Shown: positions 9,541 through 20,040, counted from the first letter of the stretch. The stretch: DNA of 64,000 nt from Agapetus fuscipes (GCA_951799405.1 OX637345.1:2728001-2792000), one strand, 5' to 3'. A program made the numbers and translations. The notes: generated by a model from the sequence alone, not told the origin.

Positions 9541-9627
9541 TAAATACTATACATTGAAAAATAACGGATCGTTTTTACGTTTTTTGCCATGACGCGTCAT
9601 ATTTTTTTCGTCTTTTCATTTATTCCT

Positions 9628-9868
9628 TGACTTATAGGTTGGTATATAGCTAACTCCCTTACTGTACAAAATGGTTGCCAATGTCATCCCTATTTCAGGG
9701 AAGGTCAGCAGAAGTTGCAGGTTTTATATTTATTTGAGGCTTAGATTTAAATTTGTAAGTACACATGCTGTATTTGTAAGCGTGAACTAACACGTGTCTG
9801 TGTGTGGACATGCATTTAATTATGAATTTTAAACGTAAATATATTTTTCCAACTTAGATTATAGATCT
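9628..9868 (+). mobile_element. RTE-1 LINE 3' end, old copy
   Basis: Starts TTGACTTATAGGTTGGTATA and ends CCAACTTAGATTATAGATC; the middle is diverged. Confidence 0.7.
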
Positions 9869-10266
9869 AATTTCTTCCTTTCAATCCATGAAATTCGTGA
9901 CGAATACATAACCAAAAAATATTTTTCGGGTGCATAATGAAATAACCCTTTTTCACGGATAAATCCATTCCCAAAATGGCGCCCATTTTTCCTGCTGACG
10001 CGATATTAAATGTTGGAATTCATATTATTAATTAATTCGCAGCCATAGATTACTGCGCGACAGGCATTTTTTTGCAACATACCCGCCGTTTTTTATTCGC
10101 GCAGAGTTGCAAAAAATTAAAAACGCACCGAAAAATGAAAAATGCAGTAATCCCCGCGCTGCACTGGCACAAAAAAAAAACGAACAAAGCCAGTGACGTC
10201 TTTTTTTGTCATTTTTATTTTATAGCAGTCCGAAGGATTGTTAGGAACTGTAATCAGATATATCTT
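9869..10266. other. Single-copy-looking island
   Basis: No repeat family matches. Relatively complex sequence with AAAATGGCGCC, an AT-homeobox-like ATTAATTAATTC and several CG-containing words. Could be host regulatory DNA. Confidence 0.3.
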
Positions 10267-10576
10267 GGACCGGTCCGTAGTCCAGTGGCAACACTTCGGA
10301 CTCGTAAATGGAAAGTTGTGGATTCGAATCCCGGCGAAGCACATAAAATATACCATATATATTTCTAAATGTGCTCTTCGCTGGGTTGAAAAATTCATAA
10401 ACCTTTACCAAAGACCGGTCACTGAGATGTCCATCCAACCTTACAACAACTGGGTCTTGCTTGAGAATTGACGCTTTCAACAGCGACGACCAAGCTCGCA
10501 GAGGGCTCTTGAGGTGTGATACACACAAAAACAGCGCTCACCAAATAGATTATCCTAATATTATTATTATTATTAT
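10267..10576 (+). mobile_element. SINE-A1, well preserved
   Basis: Full head GACCGGTCCGTAGTCCAGTG with GGATTCGAATCCC, complete body and AATAGATTATCCTAATATT tail followed by ATT repeats. Confidence 0.85.
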
Positions 10577-10660
10577 ACAAATTTATCGGCAATTCCGAAA
10601 GTCATTCCATTTATTTTTAACTCATAGTTCATATTTTCATCATCTCATTGAACCCTTTTG

Positions 10661-10850
10661 AACGACTTACGAAGAAAGTGTACAGTGGAAACAGAGGAAT
10701 GCGTAGAAGGGGAAGACCAAGGAAAGAATGGATAGACCAAATAGGTGAGATTATGAAAGAATGGAACCTGCAGAGTGAGAATTAGAGATGAGAATGTATA
10801 AGGAAAGTTATGAATGTTGAGGAGATGGAAGAGGTATGAAAGACTTTAGA
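10661..10850 (+). pseudogene. RTE-type LINE coding remnant
   Basis: Frames across this stretch read GRPRKEWIDQIGEIMKEWNL and, after a stop, IRKVMNVEEMEEV, the same region as the RTE-1 and RTE-2 C-termini. Stops and a frameshift show it is dead. Confidence 0.6.
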
Positions 10851-10854
10851 AATG

Positions 10855-11100
10855 TATGTATAGAGAAAATGGGGAAAGGAAAAGAGGAAAGGGTAGGGAC
10901 TGAGAAAAGTATGGCAGGATCAGATTGGTTAAATTGTGAAAGAATGTGATATACAAAGCGAATGTAAGAGAAGGAAATGAATGAAAAAGGTGATGGATAT
11001 GAATGAATTAAAATAGGTACGTAAGGACAGGAAAAAATTGAGGCAAATCAGCAGAGGCTCTGGCCAACCCTAGCGTAATGGCGACAGAGTAACTGGTCTA
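10855..11100 (+). mobile_element. RTE-2 LINE 3' end
   Basis: AGAGGCTCTGGCCAACCCTA and AATGGCGACAGAGTAACTG close the copy. The coding part before it has several indels. Confidence 0.7.
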
Positions 11101-11934
11101 AATTTAATATGAGAACAAGCATTAAAAGAAGAAGACGATTTTGACATCTAATCTCATATTGTCTAACAACTAAAAAGTAAAAAGAGGAAGAAGACTTGTC
11201 TGACGTCTTCTGTCATTTTTTAATTGTAAAACTCTCTCTCTTGTGTTCTACCAGCCCTACTGTCAACATGTGTTTGCGGCAGTGAGTCAAATAAATGGCG
11301 TGCCAAAAAATGGTACATCGTGTTTGATTTCTGCGAGTTGTAATCTCTCCACTTTTACCCAGGATTCCTATCTTCCCTACCATCCTTTCTCATTTCCTAA
11401 ATCCGAACCATTTTTAGACCAGTAACAGTTATTAGATTAACCGGAAAAATCACTATTTCCCTTCACACAACAATCCGTTCAATTAATTCCATTAAAGGAA
11501 ACATCACTATGGTCTTATATTACATTAATATTAATAATCAATTTACAATCCTCATGCCTTCTCTGGTATGGAGACTCCATATCAAAAGCAATTAGTGCTC
11601 TCTATAGGGGTAGAGAGAGAGAGATATCTATATTAGAGAGAGAGAGGGGGGAGGTACAGTCCACCTAAAGCAATTTACCTGCACTGTACACCGCAGGGGA
11701 GCCTTAACAATGGACTAACGGAATTAATATTTTAATTTTTATACGCTGAAAAGAATTTTAATCACTGTGTATATATTGCTTTGATTTAAATAAAAAGAGA
11801 ATTATTAGAATTCTCAAAAAAAAAAACTACTGTGAAAATAAAACAGTGTTGAAAAGTGGGTTAGTTTTTCTTTTGTATTTCTATTTATTTAAAAATAACA
11901 ATAAATATTTGAAATAAAATTTAACTATGTAAAG
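11101..11934. other. Unassigned, with GA microsatellite and two shared blocks
   Basis: A GA-rich simple repeat lies at about 11610-11655. TTTACCCAGGATTCCTATC to CCAGTA (11353-11425) recurs at 16.99-17.04 kb, and CTGTGAAAATAAAACAGTGT (11831-11850) recurs at 44.36 kb and in reverse near 17.12 kb. These mark an undefined dispersed repeat. No gene seen. Confidence 0.45.
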
Positions 11935-12353
11935 TATTCTCAAATAAAACACTACTCTTCTTTTTACTTATTTATTTTACACGTTTATATTTATTTTTTA
12001 CAAAGACACTCTCGACTATTCCATTACACTTGTTTTAGTTCACTGGTCAAATTTGTTCGATGTATTGGTGAAGCTCACAGATGACTGACTGTATTGGTTA
12101 GAGCTTGAAGAACAACTGCTAGTGCAAGCGACTTGCACCCTTTTTATACTAAGAAGATGGAACTGTTGAGAACACATTGTCGCTAGACTGTTCTCGAAGC
12201 ACATACATAATTAAAGCAATCCAGTGACTTCTCTATTTACACACAATTATTAATCCTACCCTCCAATACAATAAAGAATTCCTATTACATAGCTATAACT
12301 AATACCTATACTTATTTTAATATTACCTATTTACATAACAGTATATTAAATTG
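11935..12353 (-). mobile_element. Solo LTR-B (candidate)
   Basis: On the minus strand it opens TGTTATGTAAATAGG, contains TATTAGTTATAGC, a TATA box TTAGTATAAAAAGG followed at once by a GCAAG...CTTGC palindrome, and later AATAAATAAG. The 15503-15900 block shares each landmark in the same order, so both are read as LTRs of one family. The 3' limit is uncertain. Confidence 0.5.
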
Positions 12354-12399
12354 ATTGAATGTACTGCAAACATTCAGAATATCCTTCGGCTTTGTGACG

Positions 12400-12512
12400 T
12401 GAACATAAAAACTCAATCACAAATGAACATAAGCTCTGCAACTCTTGCCGTCCTTCCCTGAAACAGGGGCGACATTAGCACAGTGAACCATGCTTTTTTC
12501 ATACCAACCATA
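12400..12512 (-). mobile_element. RTE-1 LINE 3' end fragment
   Basis: Keeps CTCTTGCCGTCCTTCCCTGA and GGGGCGACATTAGCACAGTG; the tail side is missing. Confidence 0.65.
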
Positions 12513-12534
12513 TTTAGGGGGAAAACAAAAATAT

Positions 12535-12605
12535 GTTTTAACATGTTTATTTAGACTCCACCCCTATCAGAAATCGTCCGAAACTTGTAGATAGATTTCG
12601 GTTAC
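12535..12605. mobile_element. hAT-like MITE fragment
   Basis: CTCCACCCCTATCAGAAATC to GATAGATTTCGGTTAC matches the 8.72-8.77 kb interior of the split hAT-like MITE. Truncated on the right by an RTE-1 tail. Confidence 0.5.
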
Positions 12606-12985
12606 TAATCTAATCTAATCTAATCTAAGTTGCAAAGATATGTAACATTGGGGATTCACATTATATGCATTTTCACAAGCAGACATGTATAATTTCGCGT
12701 TTAAACAATGCCGCATGTGCCCTTACAATATAAAAACCAAATCTCAATTGAACATAAGTACACACTGCAACTCTTGCCAACCTTCCCTGAAACAGGGGTG
12801 ACGTTAGCAAAGTAAACCATGTTTTTTTTACAACATGGGTGGTCATCCTCATACCAACCAAGGAGTCAAGGAACATACACAACAAATTACATATTTAAAA
12901 TCAATAAATAAAAATATGTATGGAATTCAAAACTAAAACAGAAAACAAATTCTAATTTAAACAACCCTAGCCTTACATTACAGAT
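12606..12985 (-). mobile_element. RTE-1 LINE 3' end, extended copy
   Basis: TCTAA tail, whole 3' UTR, then upstream sequence to AACCCTAGCC and ACAGATCAAC, i.e. just into the end of the coding region. Confidence 0.8.
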
Positions 12986-13002
12986 CAACACATTTTTTAA
13001 AT

Positions 13003-13316
13003 CAACAGCAACTGGGTCTTGCTTGAGAATTGGCGCTTTGTAGCGACGACGATCAAAGCTCGTAAAAAGGTCGATAGCTCAATCGGTAGAATGCTAGCAT
13101 TCCATGCCGAGAGGAAGGGTTCGATCTCAAAGGTTTACTCAGCCTTCACAAGAAATGAGAACCAGCCCTCCCGGGAGCTGCGAAACCCCCACTTCAACTG
13201 AAAGTGGTTGGTGTGAGGCCGGCCCCCTTACCTGTAAAAATAAATAGTTTCAACTGCGACCCCTTCGGAGATAACGCAGGCAAGAAGTTACACTATATGT
13301 GTAGCTTAGTTGCGAA
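13003..13316 (+). mobile_element. SINE-AB dimer, 5'-truncated
   Basis: Begins in the SINE-A body at AACAGCAACTGGGTCTTGC, passes the junction AGCTCGTAAAAAGGTCGATA and continues as SINE-B lacking the segment between GGTTCGATCTC and AAGGTTTACTCAGCC. Ends GTGTAGCTTAGTTGCG. Confidence 0.85.
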
Positions 13317-13325
13317 TTTAAGAGT

Positions 13326-13577
13326 TCCTTGACTTATAGGTTGGTATGCGGATGACCACACATGCTGTAAAAATGGTTTCACTTTGCCAATGTCACCCCT
13401 GTTACAGGGAAGGACGGCAAGAGTTGCAGGGTGTATGTCCATTTGAGATTTGGTTTTTATGTTGTGGGTTCACATGAGGCATCTGCAAGCGCGAACTTGC
13501 ACGTGTCTGGTTGTGGAAATGCATGTAATGTGAATCTCCAATGTAACATATCTTTGCAAACTCAGATTAGATTAGAT
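13326..13577 (+). mobile_element. RTE-1 LINE 3' end
   Basis: TTCCTTGACTTATAGG to CAGATTAGATTAGATAAG. Its 3' flank AGAATAAATGCAGAGGCC is also found after the 14.5 kb copy. Confidence 0.85.
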
Positions 13578-14013
13578 AAGAATAAATGCAGAGGCCGATG
13601 GTTGACGATTTTTTAAAGTGAAAAAGGAATACAAATTGCAGGGCACAATGTAAAAACGGGGACAGTGGGGTAACGAAACAAAGATCTGGGAAACTAAAAA
13701 AAAATATTAAACAAAGTTGTAATTTTTGTTTTTTTTTTTGTATTTTTTGTCTCAAACAGTTGATTTATTGCGGTGCTGCAATTTTTCACTGAAACTGAAA
13801 AAAACAGTACACGCGAAATGAAATAAAGAAAATCGTGGTACAAAGTTTTCAAGAGGGCAAAAATACCAACTCGGCTCGATTGTCATGCAAATCCAGCGCT
13901 TTACTCTTGTGTATGCGGGCGAACAAAAACAATCGTTTGTTGTGCTCGGATAGGGGAGACGAGGGCTAGATGTCGTATTTAAATTATATATTTTTTTAGT
14001 AACAAACGGGGAT
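13578..14013. other. Single-copy-looking island
   Basis: No repeat match apart from the 18-bp flank noted for the preceding RTE-1. Contains an inverted AACAAAAACAATCGTTTGTT. No convincing ORF. Confidence 0.35.
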
Positions 14014-14405
14014 ATTCTTAGACATTTTAGTCGTTGGTTCAGCCCACGCTTTGACAAACTAATGATTTTGTCCGGGCTGAAAGTCTCATCCCCACGGTCA
14101 TTCTTACCTACCGAATTTTGGTAATATTTGTATGAAGACTAATCATTCATATTGTTAAAATGTATATGCGATAGATGCCTATTATTGGAACATTGGAGAT
14201 ACTTATGTGTTTGTATTATGTGTTTTGTGTATGTGCAACTCTTTTGTTCTGTTGGCGTCTTTATTTAAAATAAATAAAGTAAATAAAAAATCACATGTTC
14301 ACTTGCGGCCATCTTGGATTGACAGGTCTTCATTCAAATGCATAATTAGTTCGTGAAAGCGTGGGCTCAACGGGGGACTAAAATGTCTAAGAATAGCACC
14401 GTAGG
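14014..14405. mobile_element. MITE-3, with nested A-rich insert
   Basis: Family reference entry. Left end ACGGGGATATTCTTAGACAT and right end ATGTCTAAGAATAGCACCGT are inverted repeats that extend inward about 60 bp (AGCCCACGCTTTGACAAAC against its reverse). The intact 36.6 kb copy lacks bases 14146-14288. Confidence 0.7.
14146..14288 (+). mobile_element. Short A-rich-tailed retroposon nested in MITE-3
   Basis: Absent from the other MITE-3 copy. Flanked by AATCA on both sides (14141-14145 and 14289-14293), a probable target duplication. The 3' end is AAATAAATAAAG-TAAATAAAA, like a poly(A)-type tail with AATAAA. Source LINE or transcript not recognised. Confidence 0.55.
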
Positions 14406-14523
14406 TATGTTATTATTCTAAGTTGCAAAAATATTGTTATGAAAATTTTCTAGAGTTAGCGCATTCACAGAGTAAAAATTCATATTAATTTTAATTATAA
14501 AAAAATATTTATGAACTTATTGT

Positions 14524-14758
14524 TATGACTTGCTGACTACCCATGCTGTAAAAATGGTTCACTTTGCCAATGTCACCCCTGTTACAGGGAAGGATGGCAA
14601 GATTTGCAGGGTGTATGTCCATTTGAGATTTGGTTTTTATGTTGTAGGTTCACATGAGGCATGTGCAAGCGCGAACTTGTACGTGTCTGATTGTGAAAAT
14701 GCATGTTATGTGAATCACCAATGTAACATATCTTTGCAACTTATATTAGATTAGATTA
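14524..14758 (+). mobile_element. RTE-1 LINE 3' end
   Basis: Same sublineage as the 13.3 kb copy and followed by the same AGAATAAATGCAGAGGCC flank. Confidence 0.85.
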
Positions 14759-14776
14759 GAATAAATGCAGAGGCCT

Positions 14777-15098
14777 TGACCGGTCCGTAGCTCAGTGGTA
14801 ACACTGTGGACTCTAAATTGGAAGGTTGTGGGTTCGAATCCCGGCGGAGCACAAAAAATTTACCATTTATATTTTCAAATTTGCTCTTCGCTGGGTTGAA
14901 AAATTCATAAACCTGTACAAATGATCGGTCACCAAGGTCCATCCAGCCTTACAGCAACTGGGTCTTGCTTGAGTATTGGTGCTTTGTAGCGACGATCAAG
15001 CTCGTACACCTCTGCGGCACTACAACAAGTGTCATAGACCCCTAGAGTCTCTAGGGGTCTATGACACAGGATTTCTTCTAGAAAAAAAACAAGTATTT
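14777..15098 (+). mobile_element. SINE-A2 (SINE-A head with LINE-J tail)
   Basis: Family reference entry. Head GACCGGTCCGTAGCTCAGTG and GGGTTCGAATCCC, then the common SINE-A body up to AAGCTCG. From there the sequence is ACACCTCTGCGGCACTACAA, CAAGTGTCATAGACCCCTAG and an A-rich end. The last ~90 bp are the 3' end of LINE-J (29728-29850, minus strand), so LINE-J is the likely source of the moving enzyme. Confidence 0.8.
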
Positions 15099-15502
15099 AT
15101 TTATTCCTTTGAGCATTTTTGCTTGTTTACTTTTTGTACTGCCCACTGTGACAACCGTACCCAGTCTCCCTTGCAGTGAATAATAGAGAGAGGATTTATA
15201 TGACATGGCTGGTTTATTAATATGCAATCGATACGACATGAGACGTCGTTAGGGCGCATATTTGCATACGTATTGAATTTTGAGAAATCGAGTGAGGCAC
15301 TCTTTTTTTTCACAAGAGTCGAAAAATAAAATCTCCATCCCAAATCTGGCTCGATGGAAAATGTATTGATATCGATTATTCAAATTTGGAAATGTAGCTA
15401 CATGAAAAAAATGCCATTTGTACAAATGCAAGAATATTGAAATGAAAAATACAACTTTAACGACCCAATATATTGGTATGTAAATAACAAATACATTATA
15501 AA
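15099..15502. other. No gene or known repeat seen
   Basis: An 80-codon minus ORF here has no recognisable motif. An AGGT microsatellite starts at the right edge. Confidence 0.45.
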
Positions 15503-15900
15503 TGTTAGGTAGGTAGGTAGGTGTATTAGTTATAGCCGATGAGAGTTGGAGTAATTATTATAGGTACCTAGTGTAAAGAGGTATTCAAATTTATGCACTC
15601 GAAGCTTTATGTTCTGGAAGGTTCCAGCAAAATTGACTTCTAGTGACTACCATCTTTGGAGTATAAAAAGCTGCAAGCAGCTTGCAGGAGTCAGTCTATA
15701 TACGACGCTCTGCTTTTGAACAATAAAGACATTGTAAGTGAAAGTGAACCAACGGTGAAATAAATGTAAATTGCTCTACCATATATGTGAATTGTTAAAA
15801 AGAAATATAAATTGTTAAATAAATCTAGGTGTAAAATAAATATCCATGAAAGAAGACCAGTTATTAATCTAAAGACTATTTGAACCCTAAAATCACAACA
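15503..15900 (+). mobile_element. Solo LTR-B (candidate)
   Basis: TGTTAGGTAGG start, TATTAGTTATAGC, promoter-like GGAGTATAAAAAGCTGCAAG with GCAGCTTGCAGG just downstream, then AACAATAAAGACATTG as possible poly(A) signal, and end near CACAACA. Shares architecture and words with 11935-12353 (-). Confidence 0.55.
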
Positions 15901-15920
15901 ATATTATATGTCATCAGCAA

Positions 15921-16102
15921 TTTAATCTAATCTTATCTAAGTTGCAAAGATATGTTACATTGGAGATTCACATTACATGCATTCTCACAACCAGACACGT
16001 ACACGTTCGCGCTTGCACATGCCTCATGTGAACCTACAACATAAAAACCAAATCTCAAATGGACATACACCCTGCAACTCTTGCCGTCCTTCCCTGAGAC
16101 AG
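15921..16102 (-). mobile_element. RTE-1 LINE 3' end, truncated
   Basis: TCTAA tail to CTTCCCTGAGACAG. Confidence 0.8.
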
Positions 16103-16217
16103 TCAAGCTGAATAAAAAATGGAAAACCTTATTAACAAAGTTACAAATATTTATTACAGCTTTGTCACAGAAATAATAGACGATGGAAAACTTGCAAAGT
16201 GTATACGCAAAGGAAAT

Positions 16218-16528
16218 TGACCGGTCCGTACTCCAGTGGTAACACTTCGGACTCTGAATGGAAGGTTGTGAGTTCGAATCCCCGCGGAGCACAAAAATAT
16301 ACCATTATATTTTCAAATTTGCTCTTCGCTGGGTTGAAAAAATCATAAACCTTTACCAAAGACCGGTCATCAAAAGGTCCATCCAGCCTTACAGCAACTG
16401 GGTCTTGCTGGAGAATTGGCGATTTCTACAGCGACGACCAAGCTCGCAGAGGGCTCTTGAGGTGTGATACACACAAAAACAGCGCTCACCAAATAAATCA
16501 GCCAAATTTCATTTCATTTCATTTCAAA
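16218..16528 (+). mobile_element. SINE-A1
   Basis: Head GACCGGTCCGTACTCCAGTG, tail AATAAATCAGCC followed by ATTTC repeats, showing that the terminal microsatellite varies between copies. Confidence 0.85.
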
Positions 16529-16529
16529 T

Positions 16530-16766
16530 GTGGAAAAGAAAAGAGGAAACGGAAGATCGAGAAAAGTATAGTTGGATAAGATCGGTGAAATTGTGAAAGA
16601 ATGGGATATACCACAGATCAGGATATACAAATCAAATGTGAGAGAATAAAATGTATAAACAGGTAATGAATATGAATGAATTGAAAGGATAGGAAAAAAA
16701 TGGAGGCAAATCTGCAGAGGCTCTGGCCACACTTAGCGAAATGGTGACTGATTTACAGTTACAGTG
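16530..16766 (+). mobile_element. RTE-2 LINE 3' end
   Basis: Degenerate coding end followed by CTGCAGAGGCTCTGGCCACA and a GATTTACAGTTACAG tail. Confidence 0.65.
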
Positions 16767-16775
16767 TTAAAATCT

Positions 16776-16990
16776 GGTTGATAGGTCAGTTGGTAGAGTG
16801 CTTGCATTCCATGCCGAGAGCTTGGGTTAGAATCCCACCGAGGGTGTTGGAAAAGCTCAAAACAAAATACTGGCAAGGTTCGCTCAGCCTTCATAATTAA
16901 TGAATACCAGCCCCATCGGGAGCTTGTAAATTACCACTTGGGTTGGCGTAAGTCCACCCCTTATACCTGTAAAAATAAATATTTTCCAAG
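16776..16990 (+). mobile_element. SINE-B, 3'-shortened
   Basis: Head GATAGGTCAGTTGGTAGAGT and GGTTAGAATCCC, body to TACCTGTAAAAATAAATA; the final 80 bp are absent. Confidence 0.75.
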
Positions 16991-17436
16991 TGCCAGTTTT
17001 ATCCAGGATTCCTCCTATTTCCTACTTTCCTTTCTCAATTCTGACCAGTATTGTCAAGGTTTTTGTCATGAAATATATTTTTAATTAATAATTCTTTAGT
17101 TTAAGGTTTTAAATCAAACACTGTTTTATATTTTCAGTTTTACAAAATTATGTAAAAGTTAAAATATAACACAAATAATTATTGAATATGAATTTTCACA
17201 GTGTTAATACACAAACATACAATTTATTTTTAATTACTTTTAAACTCTTTTGCTTAATCGAATACACTATTTAATTTCTCAAATTCCTTCATGTGTCGCA
17301 CAAATCATATTTGTTAATTGAATTCCAAATCCAAAAGGCAGGCCTCGCCGCTCCAGAGACATGACGTTCCAGCCGGAATGTGACGCCAGATTTCCAGTGG
17401 CGGTCGGCGGGAATTAAGTAAGGTTGTAAATCAAAC
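16991..17436. other. Unassigned; shared block at left
   Basis: The TATCCAGGATTCCTCC to GACCAGTA stretch is a copy of the 11.36 kb block. The rest is AT-rich, with a GC-richer island (17335-17415). No gene seen. Confidence 0.4.
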
Positions 17437-17753
17437 TTGGACCGGTCCGTAGTCCGTAGTGGCAACACTTCGGACTCGTAAATGGAAGGTTGTGGATTCG
17501 GATCCTGGCGGAGCACACAAAATATACAATTCGTATTTCGAATGTGCTCTTCGCTGAGTTGAAAAATTCATAAATCTTTACCAAAGACCGGTCACTGAAA
17601 GGTCCATCCAACCTTACAACAACTGGGTCTTGCTTGAGAATTGGCGCTTTCTACAGCGACGACCAAGCTCGCAGAGGGCTCTTGAGGTGTGATACACACA
17701 AAAACAGCGCTCACCAAATAAATCATCCTAATATTTATTTATTTTATTTATTT
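17437..17753 (+). mobile_element. SINE-A1
   Basis: Head GACCGGTCCGTAGTCCGTAG has a small local duplication (AGTCCGT). Tail AATAAATCATCCTAATATTT. Confidence 0.85.
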
Positions 17754-17874
17754 ACAATTAAAAAAAACCACATGGTTTCCCTCTTTAAAATACAACTTAT
17801 AAACGTTATTCTTTTTTCTACTTCCTGCAACACCTTTTCAATGGACTTCCTTTCAATTCATGATTTATTGTTCG

Positions 17875-18206
17875 CCAAAGGTCCATCCAGCCTTACAGCA
17901 ACTGGGTCTTGCTTGAGAATTGGCGTTTTCTAGCGACGACGACCAAGCTCGTTAAAAGGTCGATAGCCCAATTGGTAGAATGCTTGCATTCCATGCCGAG
18001 AGCAAAGGTTCGATCTCAGGCTTCAACAAGAAATGAGAAACAGCTCTCCCAGGAGCTGGGAAACCTCCACTTCAACTAAAAGTGGTTGGTGTGAGGCCGG
18101 CCTCCTTACCCGTAAAAATATATAGGTCTAGAATCGCCACATGCGATCTCTCCGGGGATAACGTAAGCATGAAGTTACACTATGTGTGAAGCTTTGTTGC
18201 GTTTTT
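17875..18206 (+). mobile_element. SINE-AB dimer, 5'-truncated
   Basis: Starts CCAAAGGTCCATCCAGCC, junction AAGCTCGTTAAAAGGTCGAT, deleted SINE-B body, end AAGCTTTGTTGCG. More diverged than the 13.0 and 21.1 kb copies. Confidence 0.8.
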
Positions 18207-18410
18207 TATTCTTCTTACATGCATATTGTATGCATATTGTTCGAGATTACTCGAGCGTTTGGTCGGATGTTCTACTAAAGTCTTATATGTAGTACCAATT
18301 CTCAATGATTCGAGAATTATCTTTATTTTTGCTATAAAATAAGGGCCATCATATGCACAAGTGTCCTTGGAGTGATTACATCACGAAACAGCGTTATAAA
18401 AACATCACTA

Positions 18411-18651
18411 AGGGCCTGTTGCACCAAGCTTCCTTCAGACAAAAATCAAAATTAAGTGTGATTTCTCCCATCAAATCAAAAGTTTCGTTGCATATACGTA
18501 AACCAGCTGATGTAAATCACCTTTCCTGTTCAAATTCCATCATATTATTACCAACTTCTGAAAAATATTCACCCGAGGTCCTTACCAGAATTAAGCAATC
18601 AAATTGTATGTGTCAATCAAATATTGATTGGAGGTTGGTGCAACATGCCCT
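18411..18651. mobile_element. MITE-2
   Basis: Family reference entry. Left AGGGCCTGTTGCACCAAGCT and right GGAGGTTGGTGCAACATGCC are terminal inverted repeats of about 22 bp. The interior has ATCAAAATTAAGTGTGATTT and CCTTACCAGAATTAAGCAAT. A 128-codon ORF across it is a chance reading of the element. Confidence 0.7.
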
Positions 18652-18669
18652 CACTCATCATCACCATGA

Positions 18670-18893
18670 TTTTCTTAGGCTTTCCAGCTCCTTCTACCAC
18701 GACATGTCCTTGCTGAAATACCTCCTTCTCCTGGCATAATCCCCGCCAAATCATCTTCAAGAAATACGAAGCATTCGTAGAACCATTGTGAAGTGTTTAC
18801 CCTACATGTTTCTAGATTTTCAGAGTCGCAGCTCCTCCTACCACGACGCGCCCTTGCTGAGGCTTCTACTTCTGGCGTAATCCCCTCCCTGAC
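18670..18893 (+). repeat. Imperfect direct repeat, two units
   Basis: 18670-18748 and 18817-18893 share CAGCTCCTTCTACCACGACA, CCTTGCTGA and GGCATAATCCCC with substitutions. Origin unknown. Confidence 0.5.
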
Positions 18894-19159
18894 ATTGATA
18901 GGTGGTGTATTAGGGCGCTGAGTGACACTTTGAGCGCGCAGCTCGGCGCCACGTCTGATGCCAGATTGATGATCCTGCCTTTGACTTGGAAATTTGTCCA
19001 GAGTCGCTAACGATGTGCCTGTCCGTAACTTTATAAGTCAGTCACTCCGCACACTGCGCCATTATTCATATTAAAAATGATTTATCATTGCAACTATTTC
19101 CTGCTTCAGATAGAAGTGTATATTCCATAATCTAAGTTGCACAGACATATCAACATTTA

Positions 19160-19799
19160 AAGCCTCTTGCACTCCAATCAGACAATAATCAAAATTAAGG
19201 GTGATTTCTCCCATAAAAAACGCAACTTAGCTACACATATAGTGTGACTTCTTGCCTGCGTTTCCCCGAAGGGGTCGCATGTGGCGCTTTGGGACCTATT
19301 TATTTTTACAGGTAAGGGGGCCGGCCTCACATCAACCACTTTCAGTTGAAGTGGGCGTTTCCCAGCTCCCGGGGGGGCTGGTTCTCATTTCTTGTGAAGG
19401 CTGAGTAAACCTTGAGATCGAACCCTTGCTCTCGGCATGGAATGCAAGCATTCGAGCATATCGACCTTTTTACGAGCTTGATCGTCGCCGCTACAAAGCG
19501 CCAATTCTCAAGCAAGACCCAGTTGCTGTAAGACTGGACTTTGATGATCGGTCATTGGTATAGGTTTTATGAATTTTTCAACCCAGCGAAGAGCAAATTT
19601 GAAAATATAAATGGTATGTTTTTTGTGCTCCGCCGGGAATCGAACCCACAACCTTCCCATTAAATAAAAAAAATATTTGCATGTACGTTAGTCAGCTGAC
19701 GTACCCACTTTCGAGAAATATTTAAGCGAGCTCCTTACCAGAATTAAGCAATCAAATTTGATGTGTCAATTGATTGGAGGTTGGTGCAACAGGCCCTTA
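19160..19799. mobile_element. MITE-2, split by SINE-AB
   Basis: Left part 19160-19218 matches the 18.4 kb copy through ATCAAAATTAAGGGTGATTT; right part from about 19661 ends TTGGTGCAACAGGCCCTT. Removing the SINE restores the standard length. Confidence 0.7.
19219..19660 (-). mobile_element. SINE-AB dimer
   Basis: On the minus strand the SINE-A head is cut just before its B box (GGGTTCGATTCCC present), then body, junction TCGTAAAAAGGTCGATATGC and the deleted SINE-B to the GTTGCG end. Confidence 0.85.
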
Positions 19800-19803
19800 T
19801 GGT

Positions 19804-19890
19804 GTTATTCACACAACTTAAATTCATGGCTATCCATATAAAAATCGATGATCCGCGGATTCGCTATGGGTTAAATGTGTTGTGAATAAC
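19804..19890. repeat. Short palindromic element
   Basis: GTTATTCACACAACTTAAAT and its inverted partner ending TGTGTTGTGAATAAC enclose about 50 bp. Size and form suit a very small MITE or one hairpin. Confidence 0.5.
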
Positions 19891-19924
19891 CATGTTAGTT
19901 GCAAAGATATCGTACCCGCAGTGC

Positions 19925-20040
19925 TTGATTGGCTAATCTACCATTTTTTTCAAAAAAGACCTTTAAATGGAATTGTCATAAGAAACACATTCTACACAAT
20001 CTGAGCTAAGAAAAAACACGTTAAAGTGAGATATTTTTCA
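19925..20040 (+). repeat. Dispersed repeat H
   Basis: Words TTGGCTAATCTACCATTTTT, CATTCTACACAATCTGAGCT and GTGAGA recur in order at 25812-25965 and 48015-48125. Class unknown; no termini defined. Confidence 0.45.

Noticed and set aside
18353..18739. 128-codon ORF as a host gene
   Set aside because: It lies over MITE-2 and its flank; the same interior occurs in the 19.2-19.8 kb MITE-2 copy where the frame is not kept.
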